A stretch of 64,000 nucleotides of DNA from Psychrobacter nivimaris (GCF_009812035.1 NZ_VZIZ01000019.1:62001-126000); one strand, 5' to 3'. Shown: positions 8,844 to 18,279, counted from the stretch's first letter. Numbers and translations are program-made. The notes: generated from the sequence alone by a model not told the origin.

Positions 8844-9557
8844 CTACTTAAAACTGCCAAGACGACTAGATAGCTGGCTAATGATTTGATCTATCTCTTC
8901 ATTGGCCTCAGACTCATTATCCAGATTACCATTAGGCGTTAGCTGATTCATTACCTCAGGCAACAGCTCAGCAAGTCCCTGTCTTACCTCAGTTTCATTA
9001 GCACCAGTATGAGCGGCTACTTGCTGAATTTCATTTTCGTCAAACAAACGGTTGATTTCATTTGGGTCTAAATTATCATTTGCTTCGTTATTACTCATCC
9101 AAGAACGTGCTTGACCTTCATAACCCATACCAGTGATTTTCGACAATGCACCGCTCAAGCCGCCATTACGTTTGATCCAGCTAAGTACCATAGGCATCAA
9201 TGCAGCGACGAGCATACCTTTACCACCGAACCCACTATTAGTACGCTGACCCCCTAATACACTACCTAAAATATCACCGAGTCCGCCAGCACCTGAACTC
9301 ATACCGCCGCGCTGACTACCGCTCGTGAGACCACCAATGATGTCATCTAAGCCAAAACCATTATCTGCTTGACGGCTATTTTGTTGAGGGCTATAACCAC
9401 CTGCCTGACTACCACCGCCTAATACACTACCTAAAATATCACCTAGTCCGCCAGTCTGCCGCGTTTCAGTACGTTGGTTAACTGGATTGCGCTGAGCGTC
9501 GTCTGGATTCATTGCACTACGTGCCACTTGGCTCACTAAATTCCCTAATAAGCTCAT
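8844..9557 (-). CDS. YidB-like DUF937 family protein
   Basis: A 237-residue soluble protein. The C-terminal half carries the YidB/DUF937 features: SWIKRNGGLSGALSKITGMG, GYEGQARSWMSNNEANDN and the helical block ENEIQQVAAHTGANETEVRQ. The function of the family is not established. The N-terminal half is Gly/Ser/Gln-rich and contains the segment GGLGDILGSVLGG twice, produced by a 37-bp direct repeat. The ATG at 9557 has a strong GAGGAG site 7 bases upstream. The gene is monocistronic, with a terminator after it. Confidence 0.75.
   Translation of the reverse strand: MSLLGNLVSQVARSAMNPDDAQRNPVNQRTETRQTGGLGDILGSVLGGGSQAGGYSPQQNSRQADNGFGLDDIIGGLTSGSQRGGMSSGAGGLGDILGSVLGGQRTNSGFGGKGMLVAALMPMVLSWIKRNGGLSGALSKITGMGYEGQARSWMSNNEANDNLDPNEINRLFDENEIQQVAAHTGANETEVRQGLAELLPEVMNQLTPNGNLDNESEANEEIDQIISQLSSRLGSFK
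9253..9454. repeat. 37-bp direct repeat within the YidB-like gene
   Basis: Copies at 9253-9289 and 9418-9454 agree at 36 of 37 bases and lie 165 bases apart, a multiple of three. Recombination between them would remove or add 55 codons in frame. They encode the duplicated GGLGDILGSVLG segment. Confidence 0.7.
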
Positions 9558-9798
9558 TATCTACTCCTCTTTTTATCGTATTGTTTAATACAAAAATACT
9601 GCTAAAAATTGTGAAACATCATATCTGTCTACATGTTCTTTAATAACAGGACAGCAGAATTACGAGTTTTATTTTCTATTTTTAATATAACAGATTTTAA
9701 TATAACAAACCTCTTTGTCCTTTGAGATAGCTATTTTGTTATGACGTGTAGGGATTTTTCATCGTAAAAGGAAAAACCTAAGCTCCATAAATACTCAG

Positions 9799-10257
9799 TT
9801 AACTAATATCACCCTTACTGATATTGGCTAAAATATTTAATTGTCGCCATTGCTCGTGATTTACTTGATCGCGAAATATAGTCGTCGAAAACGTTCTTTG
9901 ATAAGGCTCAACGATATTGAATTCGACACTCATTGCCCACTGATAGCAATTGATATCGACTAACTCTGCTTGCCATAACTCATCGCCGCGACCCGTTCGT
10001 ATCAGTAACTGCCACTCTTTATCGACACGCTGACTGAGCGATGGCTGACTAATATGTAATAGTATCGGTCTCGATATAATCAGATAACTTGCGACCGCTG
10101 CCGAGACTATTAAGATTAGTAAATACTGCCACAAAGTCAAAGATGCAAACCATGCCAATATCATCATAACGCCAGTCAAGCCTACATATAGCAGCGCGCG
10201 TAAATAACTGGCAGGCTTGATAGCTGTATCAATACGTAGCGAGGTTACTAGCGTCAT
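9799..10257 (-). CDS. YgfX-like membrane protein
   Basis: A 152-residue protein with two close membrane helices near the N terminus (about 22-42 and 44-62), followed by a soluble beta-rich part (EWQLLIRTGRGDELWQAELVDINCYQW). This matches the topology of YgfX (CptA), the membrane partner of SdhE in E. coli, which has been reported as a toxin acting on cytoskeletal proteins and as a factor in flavinylation. Sequence similarity is weak by eye. The call rests on topology plus its place 52 bases downstream of sdhE in the same orientation, the order found in E. coli. The ATG at 10257 has a weak ribosome binding site. Confidence 0.6.
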   Translation of the reverse strand: MTLVTSLRIDTAIKPASYLRALLYVGLTGVMMILAWFASLTLWQYLLILIVSAAVASYLIISRPILLHISQPSLSQRVDKEWQLLIRTGRGDELWQAELVDINCYQWAMSVEFNIVEPYQRTFSTTIFRDQVNHEQWRQLNILANISKGDIS

Positions 10258-10309
10258 ATAAGCGTACCATGGGAAACGTTAGATATTGTGCTGAGCCGTT
10301 CCTTAAGAC

Positions 10310-10591
10310 CTAAACCAAGTCTTTGGTGTGGCGCCATGTTTTTATCTTATTGACCAATACCCAGATGTCGTCCTCTTCTGGACGATTTTGATTGGTAAAA
10401 TAGTCTAGCAAGTCTGGGTCTTCATGAGTGAGCATTTCTGCAAATGTTGCTTGCTCAGTAGCATCTGCTGTCAGGTACAGCTCCTTGACGTAAGGATCAA
10501 TATAAAAATCCAATTCTTTTAATCCGCGGCGAGCTTGATAGATAATACGGCGCTGTTCATTGGTTGGTTCTGGCTGAGTTGTACTTGTCAT
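10310..10591 (-). CDS. sdhE: Succinate dehydrogenase FAD assembly factor SdhE
   Basis: SdhE (YgfY/CptB) helps attach FAD covalently to SdhA and FrdA. The 93-residue length is normal. The signature RRGxxELD is present as RRGLKELD near residue 21, followed by the typical helical bundle (FAEMLTHEDPDLLDYF and a Trp-rich end, DDIWVLVNKIKTWRH). The protein is acidic and soluble. It is followed by the YgfX-like gene, forming the expected pair. The sdh operon itself is not in this window. Confidence 0.92.
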   Translation of the reverse strand: MTSTTQPEPTNEQRRIIYQARRGLKELDFYIDPYVKELYLTADATEQATFAEMLTHEDPDLLDYFTNQNRPEEDDIWVLVNKIKTWRHTKDLV

Positions 10592-10711
10592 AGATTTACT
10601 CTTATTAATTGAGATAGTTTTATTGGTTTAGATAGTTTAAAAATAGACGCTAAGCATAGCGTATAGAATATTTATAGTCTTAAAATCTCACTATGCATAT
10701 ATAAAGTGACA

Positions 10712-11605
10712 TTAACAACGATATGCTGACAGTTGACTCCATAAGGCCACTGCTTGCTGCATCATCGCCACATTATGCGTACGAATGATACTTGCTCCTT
10801 GTTGCACGGCTAACAGTCCAGCAGCGGTTCCTGCCGAATCACGCTCTACCGCTTGCGTCATACTTACGGATTGCACCCCACTTTTGGTCAATACTTCTGC
10901 CAAGAAACGCTTGCGAGAAATGCCAAACATCATTGGCAACCCTAATGTCTGCAAGCTACTCAGCTGACTTAATAGCGCGCAATGATGTTCATAGTTTTTG
11001 GCAAAACCAAAACCTGGGTCGATAATAATACTGCTTCGTTTGACGCCGATGCTAACTACTTCGTTAATACAGTCAATCAGCTCTGTACTCACCTCATCGA
11101 TCACATTGTCATACTGTGCCAGATTATTCATTGTCGTTGGCTCACCGCGCATATGCATTAGCATAACAGGTATATCAAGCTTAGCCGCTAGCTCTGCCGC
11201 ACCAGTACGTTTCAGTGCTCGTACATCGTTCCAAATGTCAGCACCTTCATTAAATGCTGCCTGCATGACTTCAGGGCTGCTAGTATCAATCGATAACCAA
11301 ATAGCATCACCACAATGCTGACGAATGGCTCTAACCACTGGTACAACTCGTTGTATCTCATCATCAGTCGCCACAGTTTGCGCATTTGGACGAGTAGATT
11401 CACCACCGATATCAATAATAGTGGCACCTTCCTTTATCATCTGCTGACAGTGCGCAACGGCTTTATCTATTGCGTTAAACTGCCCACCATCTGAAAACGA
11501 ATCTGGCGTTACATTCAAGATGCCCATGACATGCGGCTGTGACAAATCTAAGGTTTTATCACAGCTAGATACTTGGTAGTTGGATAAAGGTTGAAATAAT
11601 GACAT
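10712..11605 (-). CDS. folP: Dihydropteroate synthase
   Basis: FolP condenses p-aminobenzoate with dihydropterin pyrophosphate in folate synthesis and is the target of sulfonamides. Both signatures are present: GILNVTPDSFSDGG (residues 28-41) and IDIGGESTRP (64-73). The pterin-site residues in DPGFGFAKNYEHH and the C-terminal SIIRTHNV motif are also visible. Length 297 is slightly above average because of an N-terminal leader of about 20 residues. It lies downstream of ftsH on the same strand, the order seen in E. coli (rlmE-ftsH-folP). A MITE-like element and the ftsH terminator separate the two genes. glmM, the usual next gene, is absent here. Confidence 0.96.
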   Translation of the reverse strand: MSLFQPLSNYQVSSCDKTLDLSQPHVMGILNVTPDSFSDGGQFNAIDKAVAHCQQMIKEGATIIDIGGESTRPNAQTVATDDEIQRVVPVVRAIRQHCGDAIWLSIDTSSPEVMQAAFNEGADIWNDVRALKRTGAAELAAKLDIPVMLMHMRGEPTTMNNLAQYDNVIDEVSTELIDCINEVVSIGVKRSSIIIDPGFGFAKNYEHHCALLSQLSSLQTLGLPMMFGISRKRFLAEVLTKSGVQSVSMTQAVERDSAGTAAGLLAVQQGASIIRTHNVAMMQQAVALWSQLSAYRC

Positions 11606-11642
11606 GAATAATCCATCGCAAGTAAAATTTATAATGCAGCTT

Positions 11643-11936
11643 TAGGGCGTGTTGAACATTCGACCATGGCACTGACAGAGACTATTTTTTAGACAGTTCG
11701 ACGTTACAAATAGTAAGTTTAGTCATTCTAAGCGTGTATTTTTAACAATGAAATGGCAAAAAAGAGTCCTATTTTCTTCTGTTAATATTAGAGCTGAGCC
11801 TAAAACTGCTCTCAGATCTATACAAGCAGTACGTTGCAAACCTAGTTAAGGCTGGAGCATCACCGTCACTTTATACCTTGTCTGGAACAGTTTTAGCGAT
11901 TATCAGTGCCTATTTGTGAATGTTCAACATGCTCTA
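11643..11936. mobile_element. MITE-like element between folP and ftsH
   Basis: About 290 bp with no gene, bounded by terminal inverted repeats. The left end TAGGGCGTGTTGAACATTC (11643-11661) matches the reverse complement of 11918-11936 at 17 of 19 positions. Both ends abut a TA dinucleotide, as produced by insertion into TA. The inner part carries no open frame of note and a smaller hairpin-like region. The element could be mobilised by a transposase elsewhere. Its ends differ from those of the IS630 element at 48623-49531, so that transposase is not the obvious partner. Confidence 0.6.
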
Positions 11937-12007
11937 TTTATTATTATCTACGCTTATGATACCAGTAAATCTTATAGGGTTCTAAACCCTTCATAAAATG
12001 ATGACAA

Positions 12008-12041
12008 TAAAAAAGCCCTTTATCATAAAGGGCTTTTTATA
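12008..12041 (-). terminator. Rho-independent terminator of ftsH
   Basis: Stem AGCCCTTTAT / ATAAAGGGCT with A and T tracts on both sides, so it can work in both directions. It follows the ftsH stop by about 20 bases on the minus strand. Confidence 0.85.
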
Positions 12042-12061
12042 AAACATGAATACGCTAGCAC

Positions 12062-13957
12062 TTACATCGCTGGTAGTGGTGGCGGTGTAGCACCTGTTGT
12101 TTTAACGTCGCTTTTTGACAAGTTTACTTCGTTATGCTGATAAACTCTCGGTGGACGTGGTTCTTCACCTGCTAGAATATCTTGCAGTTGATCACGATCA
12201 ATGGTTTCCCAGTTCATAAGCGCATCAACCATCGCATGCATTTTGTCTTGGTTGGCTTCAATCAATTCACGAGCAATATCATACTGCTCTTCTAGCATAC
12301 GACGCACTTCTTCATCGACCTTCTGCTGCGTGGCTTCAGAGATAGTACGTCCACCACCGCCGAAATATCCTTGCGAGTTGTCGTCATCTTCGTACACCAT
12401 GATACCAAGTGCATCAGACATACCGTACTTCGTGACCATTGCACGTGCCATTTTAGTAGCACGTTCAAAGTCGTTTGAAGCACCCGTTGACATTTGATTG
12501 ATAAACACCTCTTCAGCGATACGACCACCGAACAAAATAGCAATGTCGCTCAGCATTTTCGACTTATACATACTGGTTTGATCGTGTTCTGGCAGCTGCC
12601 AAGTCACACCAAGGGCAAAACCACGAGGCATAATAGTAACCTTATGCACCGGATCTGTACCTGGCAATAGCTCAGCTACTAGCGCATGACCCGCTTCATG
12701 ATACGCAGTGGCACGGCGTTCTTCTTCGCGTATGACCATGGATTTGCGTTCAGGACCCATATATAGCTTGTCTTTTGCATCTTCAAAATCATTCATATCG
12801 ACGCTGGTCTTGTTACGGCGTGCTGCAAATAGTGCCGCTTCGTTTACAAGGTTAGCAAGCTGTGCACCACTAAATCCAGGCGTACCACGAGCAAGAGAAC
12901 TGGCATCTACACTGATTGTATTCGGCAGCTTCTTCAAATGAACTTTTAGGATTTGTTCACGGCCTTTGATATCCGGCAAGCCTACTTGTACCTGACGGTC
13001 AAAACGACCTGGACGCAGTAATGCTTTATCGAGCACATCAGCACGGTTGGTTGCGGCAATAACAATAACGCCTTCATTACCTTCAAAACCATCCATTTCA
13101 ACCAATAACTGGTTCAATGTCTGCTCGCGCTCATCGTTACCGCCGCCCATACCGGAACCACGATGACGACCGACCGCATCAATCTCATCAATAAAGATGA
13201 TACAAGGAGCACTTTTCTTCGCTTGTTCGAACATATCACGGACACGTGATGCACCAACACCGACAAACATCTCAACAAAATCAGAACCTGAAATTGAGAA
13301 GAACGGCACTTTAGCTTCGCCAGCAATAGCTCTCGCTAGCAAGGTTTTACCCGTACCTGGAGGACCTACCATCAAGATACCACGAGGAATCGTTGCACCC
13401 AGTTTGGTAAATTTGTCTGGATCACGTAAGAACTCAACCACTTCAACGACTTCTTCTTTGGCTTCTTCACAACCAGCCACATCTTCGAAGTTAACGTTGA
13501 TTTGATCTTCAGTTAGCATTTTTGCTTTCGATTTACCAAAGCTCATTGGGCCGCCGCCTTTACCGCCCGCGCCGCCCTGCATGTTACGCATAAAGAATAA
13601 GAACAGACCAATAATCAATAGAATTGGGAAGCTGGCTATCAGTAATTGCATTAATACGCTTTGGCGCTTCGGTGCAGTTCCTTGAACTTCGACTTGGTTC
13701 TCACGTAGCATTGGCATGAGCTGGTCATCTGACACAGCTGGTCTAATGGTCTCAAAAGATGAGCCATTTTTCTTTTCGCCGGTGATCTGTTCGCCGTCGA
13801 TCTCGACACTGGCTACTTGGTTCTCTGACACTGCGGTCACAAACTCAGAGTAGTTAAGGTTATCCGGCTCAGAGGATTGATCAAAGCCGCTAAACACCAG
13901 CACCAAAACGCCGATTACCACCAGCCACAATAAGGTATTTTTTACCATGTCGCTCAC
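12062..13957 (-). CDS. ftsH: ATP-dependent zinc metalloprotease FtsH
   Basis: FtsH is the membrane-anchored hexameric AAA+ protease that degrades misfolded membrane proteins and, in E. coli, LpxC and sigma-32. Domains in order: membrane helix 1 (about 8-23), periplasmic domain, membrane helix 2 (about 102-124), AAA+ module with Walker A GPPGTGKT (198-205), Walker B and the SRH, then the zinc protease domain with HEAGH at about 420. The 631-residue length is normal. The start given is GTG at 13957; an ATG three codons later (13948) aligns better with the E. coli N terminus and is an equal candidate. lpxC, its likely substrate, is 5 kb away. rlmE lies upstream in the same orientation. Confidence 0.97.
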   Translation of the reverse strand: MSDMVKNTLLWLVVIGVLVLVFSGFDQSSEPDNLNYSEFVTAVSENQVASVEIDGEQITGEKKNGSSFETIRPAVSDDQLMPMLRENQVEVQGTAPKRQSVLMQLLIASFPILLIIGLFLFFMRNMQGGAGGKGGGPMSFGKSKAKMLTEDQINVNFEDVAGCEEAKEEVVEVVEFLRDPDKFTKLGATIPRGILMVGPPGTGKTLLARAIAGEAKVPFFSISGSDFVEMFVGVGASRVRDMFEQAKKSAPCIIFIDEIDAVGRHRGSGMGGGNDEREQTLNQLLVEMDGFEGNEGVIVIAATNRADVLDKALLRPGRFDRQVQVGLPDIKGREQILKVHLKKLPNTISVDASSLARGTPGFSGAQLANLVNEAALFAARRNKTSVDMNDFEDAKDKLYMGPERKSMVIREEERRATAYHEAGHALVAELLPGTDPVHKVTIMPRGFALGVTWQLPEHDQTSMYKSKMLSDIAILFGGRIAEEVFINQMSTGASNDFERATKMARAMVTKYGMSDALGIMVYEDDDNSQGYFGGGGRTISEATQQKVDEEVRRMLEEQYDIARELIEANQDKMHAMVDALMNWETIDRDQLQDILAGEEPRPPRVYQHNEVNLSKSDVKTTGATPPPLPAM

Positions 13958-14358
13958 TAGTTATTCCCATCCCTTACTTATTGGTGTGTTTATTAAACAC
14001 GTGACGTCTATAAACGTATTGCTCATTTTTAACGAATATCCTGATAATAAAAAGCTGCTAAATTAAACTTATATGATTTATAGGTAGCATAAAAATTGTT
14101 TTTATAAATAATCAGTATGAGATAAACATAGATATACGATCATTGAGCTTGTAAAACGCTTATTATCAGACGACTTTGCCTAAAACGTATGCTAAAAACA
14201 AAGGTAATATACCATGATATGTGGTGCTAACCCGCATAATTCAAGCAGGTTTCACGATTATTCATTTAACAATTGACGCAGATTTTATATCGCGATAATA
14301 ACACTTTATGGTGGTTTACCCTTACGCTTACAAGAGCAGCAACCTATTGATGTTAAAA
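13958..14358. other. Spacer between rlmE and ftsH
   Basis: About 400 AT-rich bases without an open frame of note. In E. coli rlmE and ftsH are almost adjacent; here the distance suggests that ftsH has its own promoter. No strong hairpin or clear promoter was identified by eye. Confidence 0.45.
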
Positions 14359-14991
14359 CTATTTAATCGCTATCCAAAACATCTCTTTTGAGCGTGGTCG
14401 TGACGCACCTGGCTTTATACTACGAATCTTACTAAAATCCTGCTGCATCTGCTTGCGTAATTCTTGTGTACCCTCACCTTGAAACACTTTCATAATAAGT
14501 GCGCCACCTTCTGGTAAGGTTGCGAGCGCGAAGTCTACTGCCAGCTCACATAAGTACATCATACGTGGCTGATCGATAGCACTATTCCCAGCCGTGTTGG
14601 GTGCCATGTCAGACAATACGACATCGACTTGTCTATCACCCACTTCTGCCATAATAGCGTCAAACACTTCGGCTTCACGAAAATCACCCTGAATAAAGGT
14701 CACATCAGGCAAAGTATCCATCGCCAAAATATCAGAGGCAATCAAGATACCATCATCACCTACCAATCGACCAGCCACTTGTGACCAGCTACCAGGCGCA
14801 CTGCCCAAATCTACGACCGTCATGTCTTTTTTGATCAGGTTGGTTTTTTCATTAATCTCTAATAATTTATAAGCGGCACGGGCACGGTAGCCATCTTTTT
14901 GAGCTTTTTGTACATAATGATCATCAATATGCTCTTTCATCCAAGCACTGCTGCTCTTTGATAGTTTTTTGTTTTCGATACGCGTGGCCAA
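14359..14991 (-). CDS. rlmE: 23S rRNA 2'-O-ribose methyltransferase RlmE (FtsJ/RrmJ)
   Basis: RlmE methylates U2552 of 23S rRNA in the 50S particle, using SAM. The SAM motif VVDLGSAPGSWSQVA begins near residue 59. The catalytic K-D-K-E set is visible: Lys in AAYKLLEI, Asp in LSDMAPN, Lys in LIMKVFQG and Glu in SKEMFWIA. Length (210) is typical. The start codon is TTG at 14991, supported by a strong AGGAG site 8 bases upstream; no ATG sits before the conserved helix. The rlmE-ftsH order and the divergent yhbY are the same as in E. coli. Confidence 0.96.
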   Translation of the reverse strand: MATRIENKKLSKSSSAWMKEHIDDHYVQKAQKDGYRARAAYKLLEINEKTNLIKKDMTVVDLGSAPGSWSQVAGRLVGDDGILIASDILAMDTLPDVTFIQGDFREAEVFDAIMAEVGDRQVDVVLSDMAPNTAGNSAIDQPRMMYLCELAVDFALATLPEGGALIMKVFQGEGTQELRKQMQQDFSKIRSIKPGASRPRSKEMFWIAIK

Positions 14992-15325
14992 AATACCTGC
15001 TCCTATTGCTTTACTAAATCTAGCTGCTTTAATTGCTCTATCACTTACAAACTGATATTAATCCGTTGCGGATTATTCTAAATACGGTGTTAATCAGATT
15101 TTTTATTCATGGTTGGTTGCAAACTGACCAAATTCTATTGGTTAAATAACTGTTTTATAAGGCAGTAGCGTTTATAATGTACCAAACATTCAGTTTAACA
15201 TTTTCGTCACGTAAAATCGTGCAAAATCCTGCTGATCTCATGCAAGATGGTCACAGATTATCTATAATGATCAATAACTGTTTTTGACAGTACCATTTTT
15301 ATTTTTACCAACACCTAGGAATTCT
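14992..15325. other. Divergent promoter region between rlmE and yhbY
   Basis: About 334 bases. TATAAT hexamers for the plus strand occur at 15173-15178 and 15263-15268. Neither has a good -35 box at 16-18 bases, so the yhbY promoter cannot be assigned. No gene is seen. Confidence 0.4.
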
Positions 15326-15637
15326 ATGCAACTCGATAACGCTACCATCAAACGTCTAAAAGGCATCGGTCACGAGCTAAAGCCTATCGTTATGATCGGC
15401 AACAAGGGTATTACCCCAACCATTACCGAAGAGATTGATCGCGCGCTAACAGATCATGAACTTATCAAAGTGAAATTGCCTGCTGGCACGAAAGAAGAGC
15501 GTGACATCGTTGGCGCTGAACTTGCTAAAGCGGCTAATGCGTCTTTGGTTCACTCTATTGGTCGTATGGCATTATTACTACGCAAAAACCCAGATGCCAA
15601 CCCAAAACTGTCTAACCTAGCACGTCACGCGCAGTAA
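15326..15637 (+). CDS. yhbY: YhbY family ribosome assembly RNA-binding protein
   Basis: A 103-residue single CRM-domain protein. Typical features are LKGIGHELKPIVMIGNKG (the GxxG-type RNA-binding loop), ALTDHELIKVKLPAG and the C-terminal IGRMALLLRKNPD. YhbY associates with pre-50S particles. The start at 15326 is chosen because AGGA lies 5 bases upstream and the family begins at this Met; the frame is open further upstream to 15284 without a site. It is divergent from rlmE, which also acts on the 50S subunit. A terminator follows at 15713. Confidence 0.93.
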   Translation: MQLDNATIKRLKGIGHELKPIVMIGNKGITPTITEEIDRALTDHELIKVKLPAGTKEERDIVGAELAKAANASLVHSIGRMALLLRKNPDANPKLSNLARHAQ

Positions 15638-15712
15638 TATGTCATGATAGACTGGCATTAAGTGACTGGGTTTTATATTCACTTATATCATAGCCAAACG
15701 ATAATGAAATAC

Positions 15713-15745
15713 AAAGGCCGCGACGCTTATTGCTCGCGGCTTTTA
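15713..15745 (+). terminator. Rho-independent terminator of yhbY
   Basis: Stem AAGGCCGCGA / TCGCGGCTTT (one G-T pair) with a loop of about 10 bases and a short T run. Confidence 0.7.
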
Positions 15746-15856
15746 TGTTTTCCGATAGTCTCGGTTATATTTACCATATAGTATTAGTGCCCTTAATCAG
15801 TATACTTTCTCTTGTCACTATCACCTCTTTATTATTACCGTCGAGATGTACCCATA

Positions 15857-16630
15857 ATGAAACAAGCTTTTAACCTCCGTCTAGCCACCGAGACGATAGC
15901 AAAAGACGCTCAGCAATTAGGCGTGTCTATAGAAGCGCTTGAGAATATCTCTATCAAAGTAAGTGCAGAGATCATCCAGCAACCAGCTTTGCAACTAGTG
16001 CTGACCTATGAAGTGACTCTGCCTAGCCAAATTCTAGCCAATCAACTCAATTGGCGAACATGGCAACAAATTCAAGTAAATTTCACTGATTACCTATGGG
16101 AAGAAACGTGCCTTGAATGTTTTATTGCTGGTAGTGAGGTCGATGGTAGTAAGATTAATAATGAAGATATCGTGGCATCTGACCAGACAGAACCGCACAA
16201 GATACCACTTCAGCAAACAACCGCTTATATAGAGATTAATGCTAGCCCTGACGGCCGCTATGCACTCTATCAATTTGAGAGCTATCGTAACCCTGTGACA
16301 CTACCGCCAGTACCGTTGTACGAGACCGACGGAACCACACGCGCATCTGTTGGTTGGAACAACCATAAGGATTTGACAGCCTTATCAGTAGCAAGCCTAC
16401 TATCTAGCACTTCAACGGTAGTGCAGACACCTGCTCATTATGAGCGCAGCTTTAGCCTACCTATAACGCAGCTACCGAATCAACAATACGCTATTGCAAA
16501 CATGAATATTGAACAAATACATCCTTGTGTCATCTTATGGTTTGGCAAAACTGACTTATATTTTGCCTCGGGCCATGCATCCCCGCCTGATTTTCACAAT
16601 CGCGACTATTGGCCAAAGTTTGAGCTTTGA
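15857..16630 (+). CDS. DOMON-like domain protein
   Basis: The 257-residue product resembles proteins annotated as DOMON-like: a beta-sandwich with the markers LWEETCLECFIAG, YIEINASPDGRYALYQFESYR and the C-terminal ASPPDFHNRDYW. These are typical of small soluble DOMON-like proteins found in cyanobacteria and gammaproteobacteria. The function is unknown; related domains bind haem or sugars. There is no signal peptide, so it is probably cytoplasmic. A weak TTG start at 15812 would add 15 residues, but the ATG at 15857 (GAG about 11 bases upstream) begins the conserved part better. An acidic insert of about 25 residues after residue 96 looks species-specific. The gene stands alone. Confidence 0.65.
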   Translation: MKQAFNLRLATETIAKDAQQLGVSIEALENISIKVSAEIIQQPALQLVLTYEVTLPSQILANQLNWRTWQQIQVNFTDYLWEETCLECFIAGSEVDGSKINNEDIVASDQTEPHKIPLQQTTAYIEINASPDGRYALYQFESYRNPVTLPPVPLYETDGTTRASVGWNNHKDLTALSVASLLSSTSTVVQTPAHYERSFSLPITQLPNQQYAIANMNIEQIHPCVILWFGKTDLYFASGHASPPDFHNRDYWPKFEL

Positions 16631-16693
16631 TTTGGTTGTATGAGCTGTACTCATTTAAATACAGCTATTCTTAGATATAATTATTTAAAGTAC

Positions 16694-16734
16694 AAAAAAA
16701 ACCCAGTAATGTCATAAAGAGCATTACTGAGTTT
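16694..16734 (-). terminator. Terminator of the CHAP-domain gene
   Basis: On the minus strand the stem AAACTCAGTAATG / CATTACTGGGTTT has one G-T type imperfection and is followed by a T run (TTTTTTGT). Confidence 0.75.
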
Positions 16735-16785
16735 GGAGAAAACCTTAGTTTTATTTAACTGATGCTTACTTCATTTAACCGATGT

Positions 16786-17514
16786 TTATTTGTCAGCCAT
16801 CGCAAGGTAGATACCACGATCTGATGCATCATCAACATACTGCGAATCACGCCATGTCGTATAGCTGTATGTACCGCTATAAGGGCTAATGCTGTTTTGA
16901 CGGAAATCAGATACCCAGTCATTGCCATCAAAAATCTGGATATGGCCATGTGGACGGCTTGACGTGCGGTTATAGACAACGACATCACCAACTTGTGGTG
17001 CCATGTCGTTACTGATCTTGGTAAAGCCGGCTTGGGCTAGCGTGCCACGAGAGGCGTACTGATAGGCTGAAGGGTTAGGCGTAAATTCGTAACCTGCTGA
17101 CTGTAGTGCTTTACGTACATAGCGAGCACAGTAGCCAGAGCTTCTAGATAGAGCGACGCGAGAGGCATTTGCTGCTGCAATAGCAGGAGCAGAGTTGCGG
17201 TCAGGTACGCGGCTTGCTTGCTGCTGACGCTGCTCGTAAGACAAACGACTGGTCAGTGAAGCGAGCTGATATTCTTTTTGCTTAGCATGAGCACTTAGAT
17301 TGTCAATTGCTTGACTGATCTCATCGTTGCTATATACATGTGCACCACTGTTAGTGCTATAGATGTTGCGACTAGAACCATAGTTCGCAGAAGTAGAAAT
17401 ATTTGTGATGGTATGACTCAAGGTATTATTTGGTTGAAAGGTTGTTTCGGCAGCACCACTCGTCTGTGCGATACCCATTCCCAATACTGACAAAATTAAT
17501 AAAGCTTGTTTCAT
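16786..17514 (-). CDS. Secreted CHAP-domain peptidoglycan hydrolase
   Basis: The 242-residue protein starts with a clear signal peptide (MKQALLILSVLGMGIAQTSG, cleavage near AAE). A Ser/Asn/Gln-rich linker follows, then a CHAP/NlpC-P60-type domain. The likely catalytic cysteine is C129 in SSGYCARYVRKAL and the histidine is in SRPHGHIQIF (about 189-191). CHAP enzymes cut amide bonds in the peptide stems of the wall. The upstream extension of the frame to 17595 was rejected because it would bury the signal peptide; AGGTAG lies upstream of the ATG at 17514. It is divergent from dciA. An outer-membrane or wall role in daughter-cell separation is inference only. Confidence 0.8.
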   Translation of the reverse strand: MKQALLILSVLGMGIAQTSGAAETTFQPNNTLSHTITNISTSANYGSSRNIYSTNSGAHVYSNDEISQAIDNLSAHAKQKEYQLASLTSRLSYEQRQQQASRVPDRNSAPAIAAANASRVALSRSSGYCARYVRKALQSAGYEFTPNPSAYQYASRGTLAQAGFTKISNDMAPQVGDVVVYNRTSSRPHGHIQIFDGNDWVSDFRQNSISPYSGTYSYTTWRDSQYVDDASDRGIYLAMADK

Positions 17515-17763
17515 AAATTTACTACCTATTGTTAATACAAGTCTGCTCGTCATCCGTAACGAAGCATCAATTAATTTAGAGGATATAATCATCAAATAGA
17601 CGTGATAAAATCCCTATTACAACGGTTCATTCTTTTCAAATAGTGACTAGTGCCAGTAGTACTTCCCACCTAGTCAACTATCTTATAAGCCATCTGCTAT
17701 ATATTGCTTTTAGCATGTCTATTATGAGTATCGAGTTTGTCACCTATTAGATGAGTACTTACG

Positions 17764-18279
17764 ATGTCAAAAAAACAACCTAATCGGCTTGCCCAGCTTA
17801 TAGATCATCAAGCATTTGCTGGTAGCGCGCTACCTCAAACCCTTGCTAACAACATGCGACTATATATAGAAGCAACCAACGAGATAAAAGAGCTATTGGT
17901 AGACTGTCTACCTGAAGAAATACTCAATACCTGTTGGGTTGTAGGCTTATCACCTGAGCAGTTGATATTAAGTGTTAGCTCAATGACAGCAGCAAATCAT
18001 ATTCGCTATTTACATAGCTCGTATTTGCAAATACTAACAGAGCAGTCAATTACATTTAAACAACTCAAGCAAATTCGCGTCGTTGTGGCTAAAAGCTCTG
18101 CCGATAATTATTCATCTAAACAATCATCAGCATCATCACTGCACTTGCCAAATTCTCGTAAAGCCAATGAAAATCAGGCGCTTAGCCAGAACACAAAACG
18201 GACTATATCACAGGCCGCAGAGCATGTCACCACTGATGAAAATCTCAAAAAAGCCCTTTTGCGTTTGATTAATCATTAA
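17764..18279 (+). CDS. dciA: DciA-family replicative helicase loader (DUF721)
   Basis: A 171-residue protein with a DUF721 domain in the first about 105 residues: LPEEILNTCWVVGLSPEQLILSV is the typical strand-turn pattern, followed by AANHIRYLHSSYLQIL. DciA loads or recruits DnaB in bacteria that lack DnaC. The C-terminal about 65 residues are a Ser/Asn/Gln-rich, disordered tail ending in a short helix (ENLKKALLRLINH). In Pseudomonas the gene also sits beside lpxC, with which it is convergent here. secA, the usual next gene, is missing. The start is the ATG at 17764. Confidence 0.8.
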   Translation: MSKKQPNRLAQLIDHQAFAGSALPQTLANNMRLYIEATNEIKELLVDCLPEEILNTCWVVGLSPEQLILSVSSMTAANHIRYLHSSYLQILTEQSITFKQLKQIRVVVAKSSADNYSSKQSSASSLHLPNSRKANENQALSQNTKRTISQAAEHVTTDENLKKALLRLINH

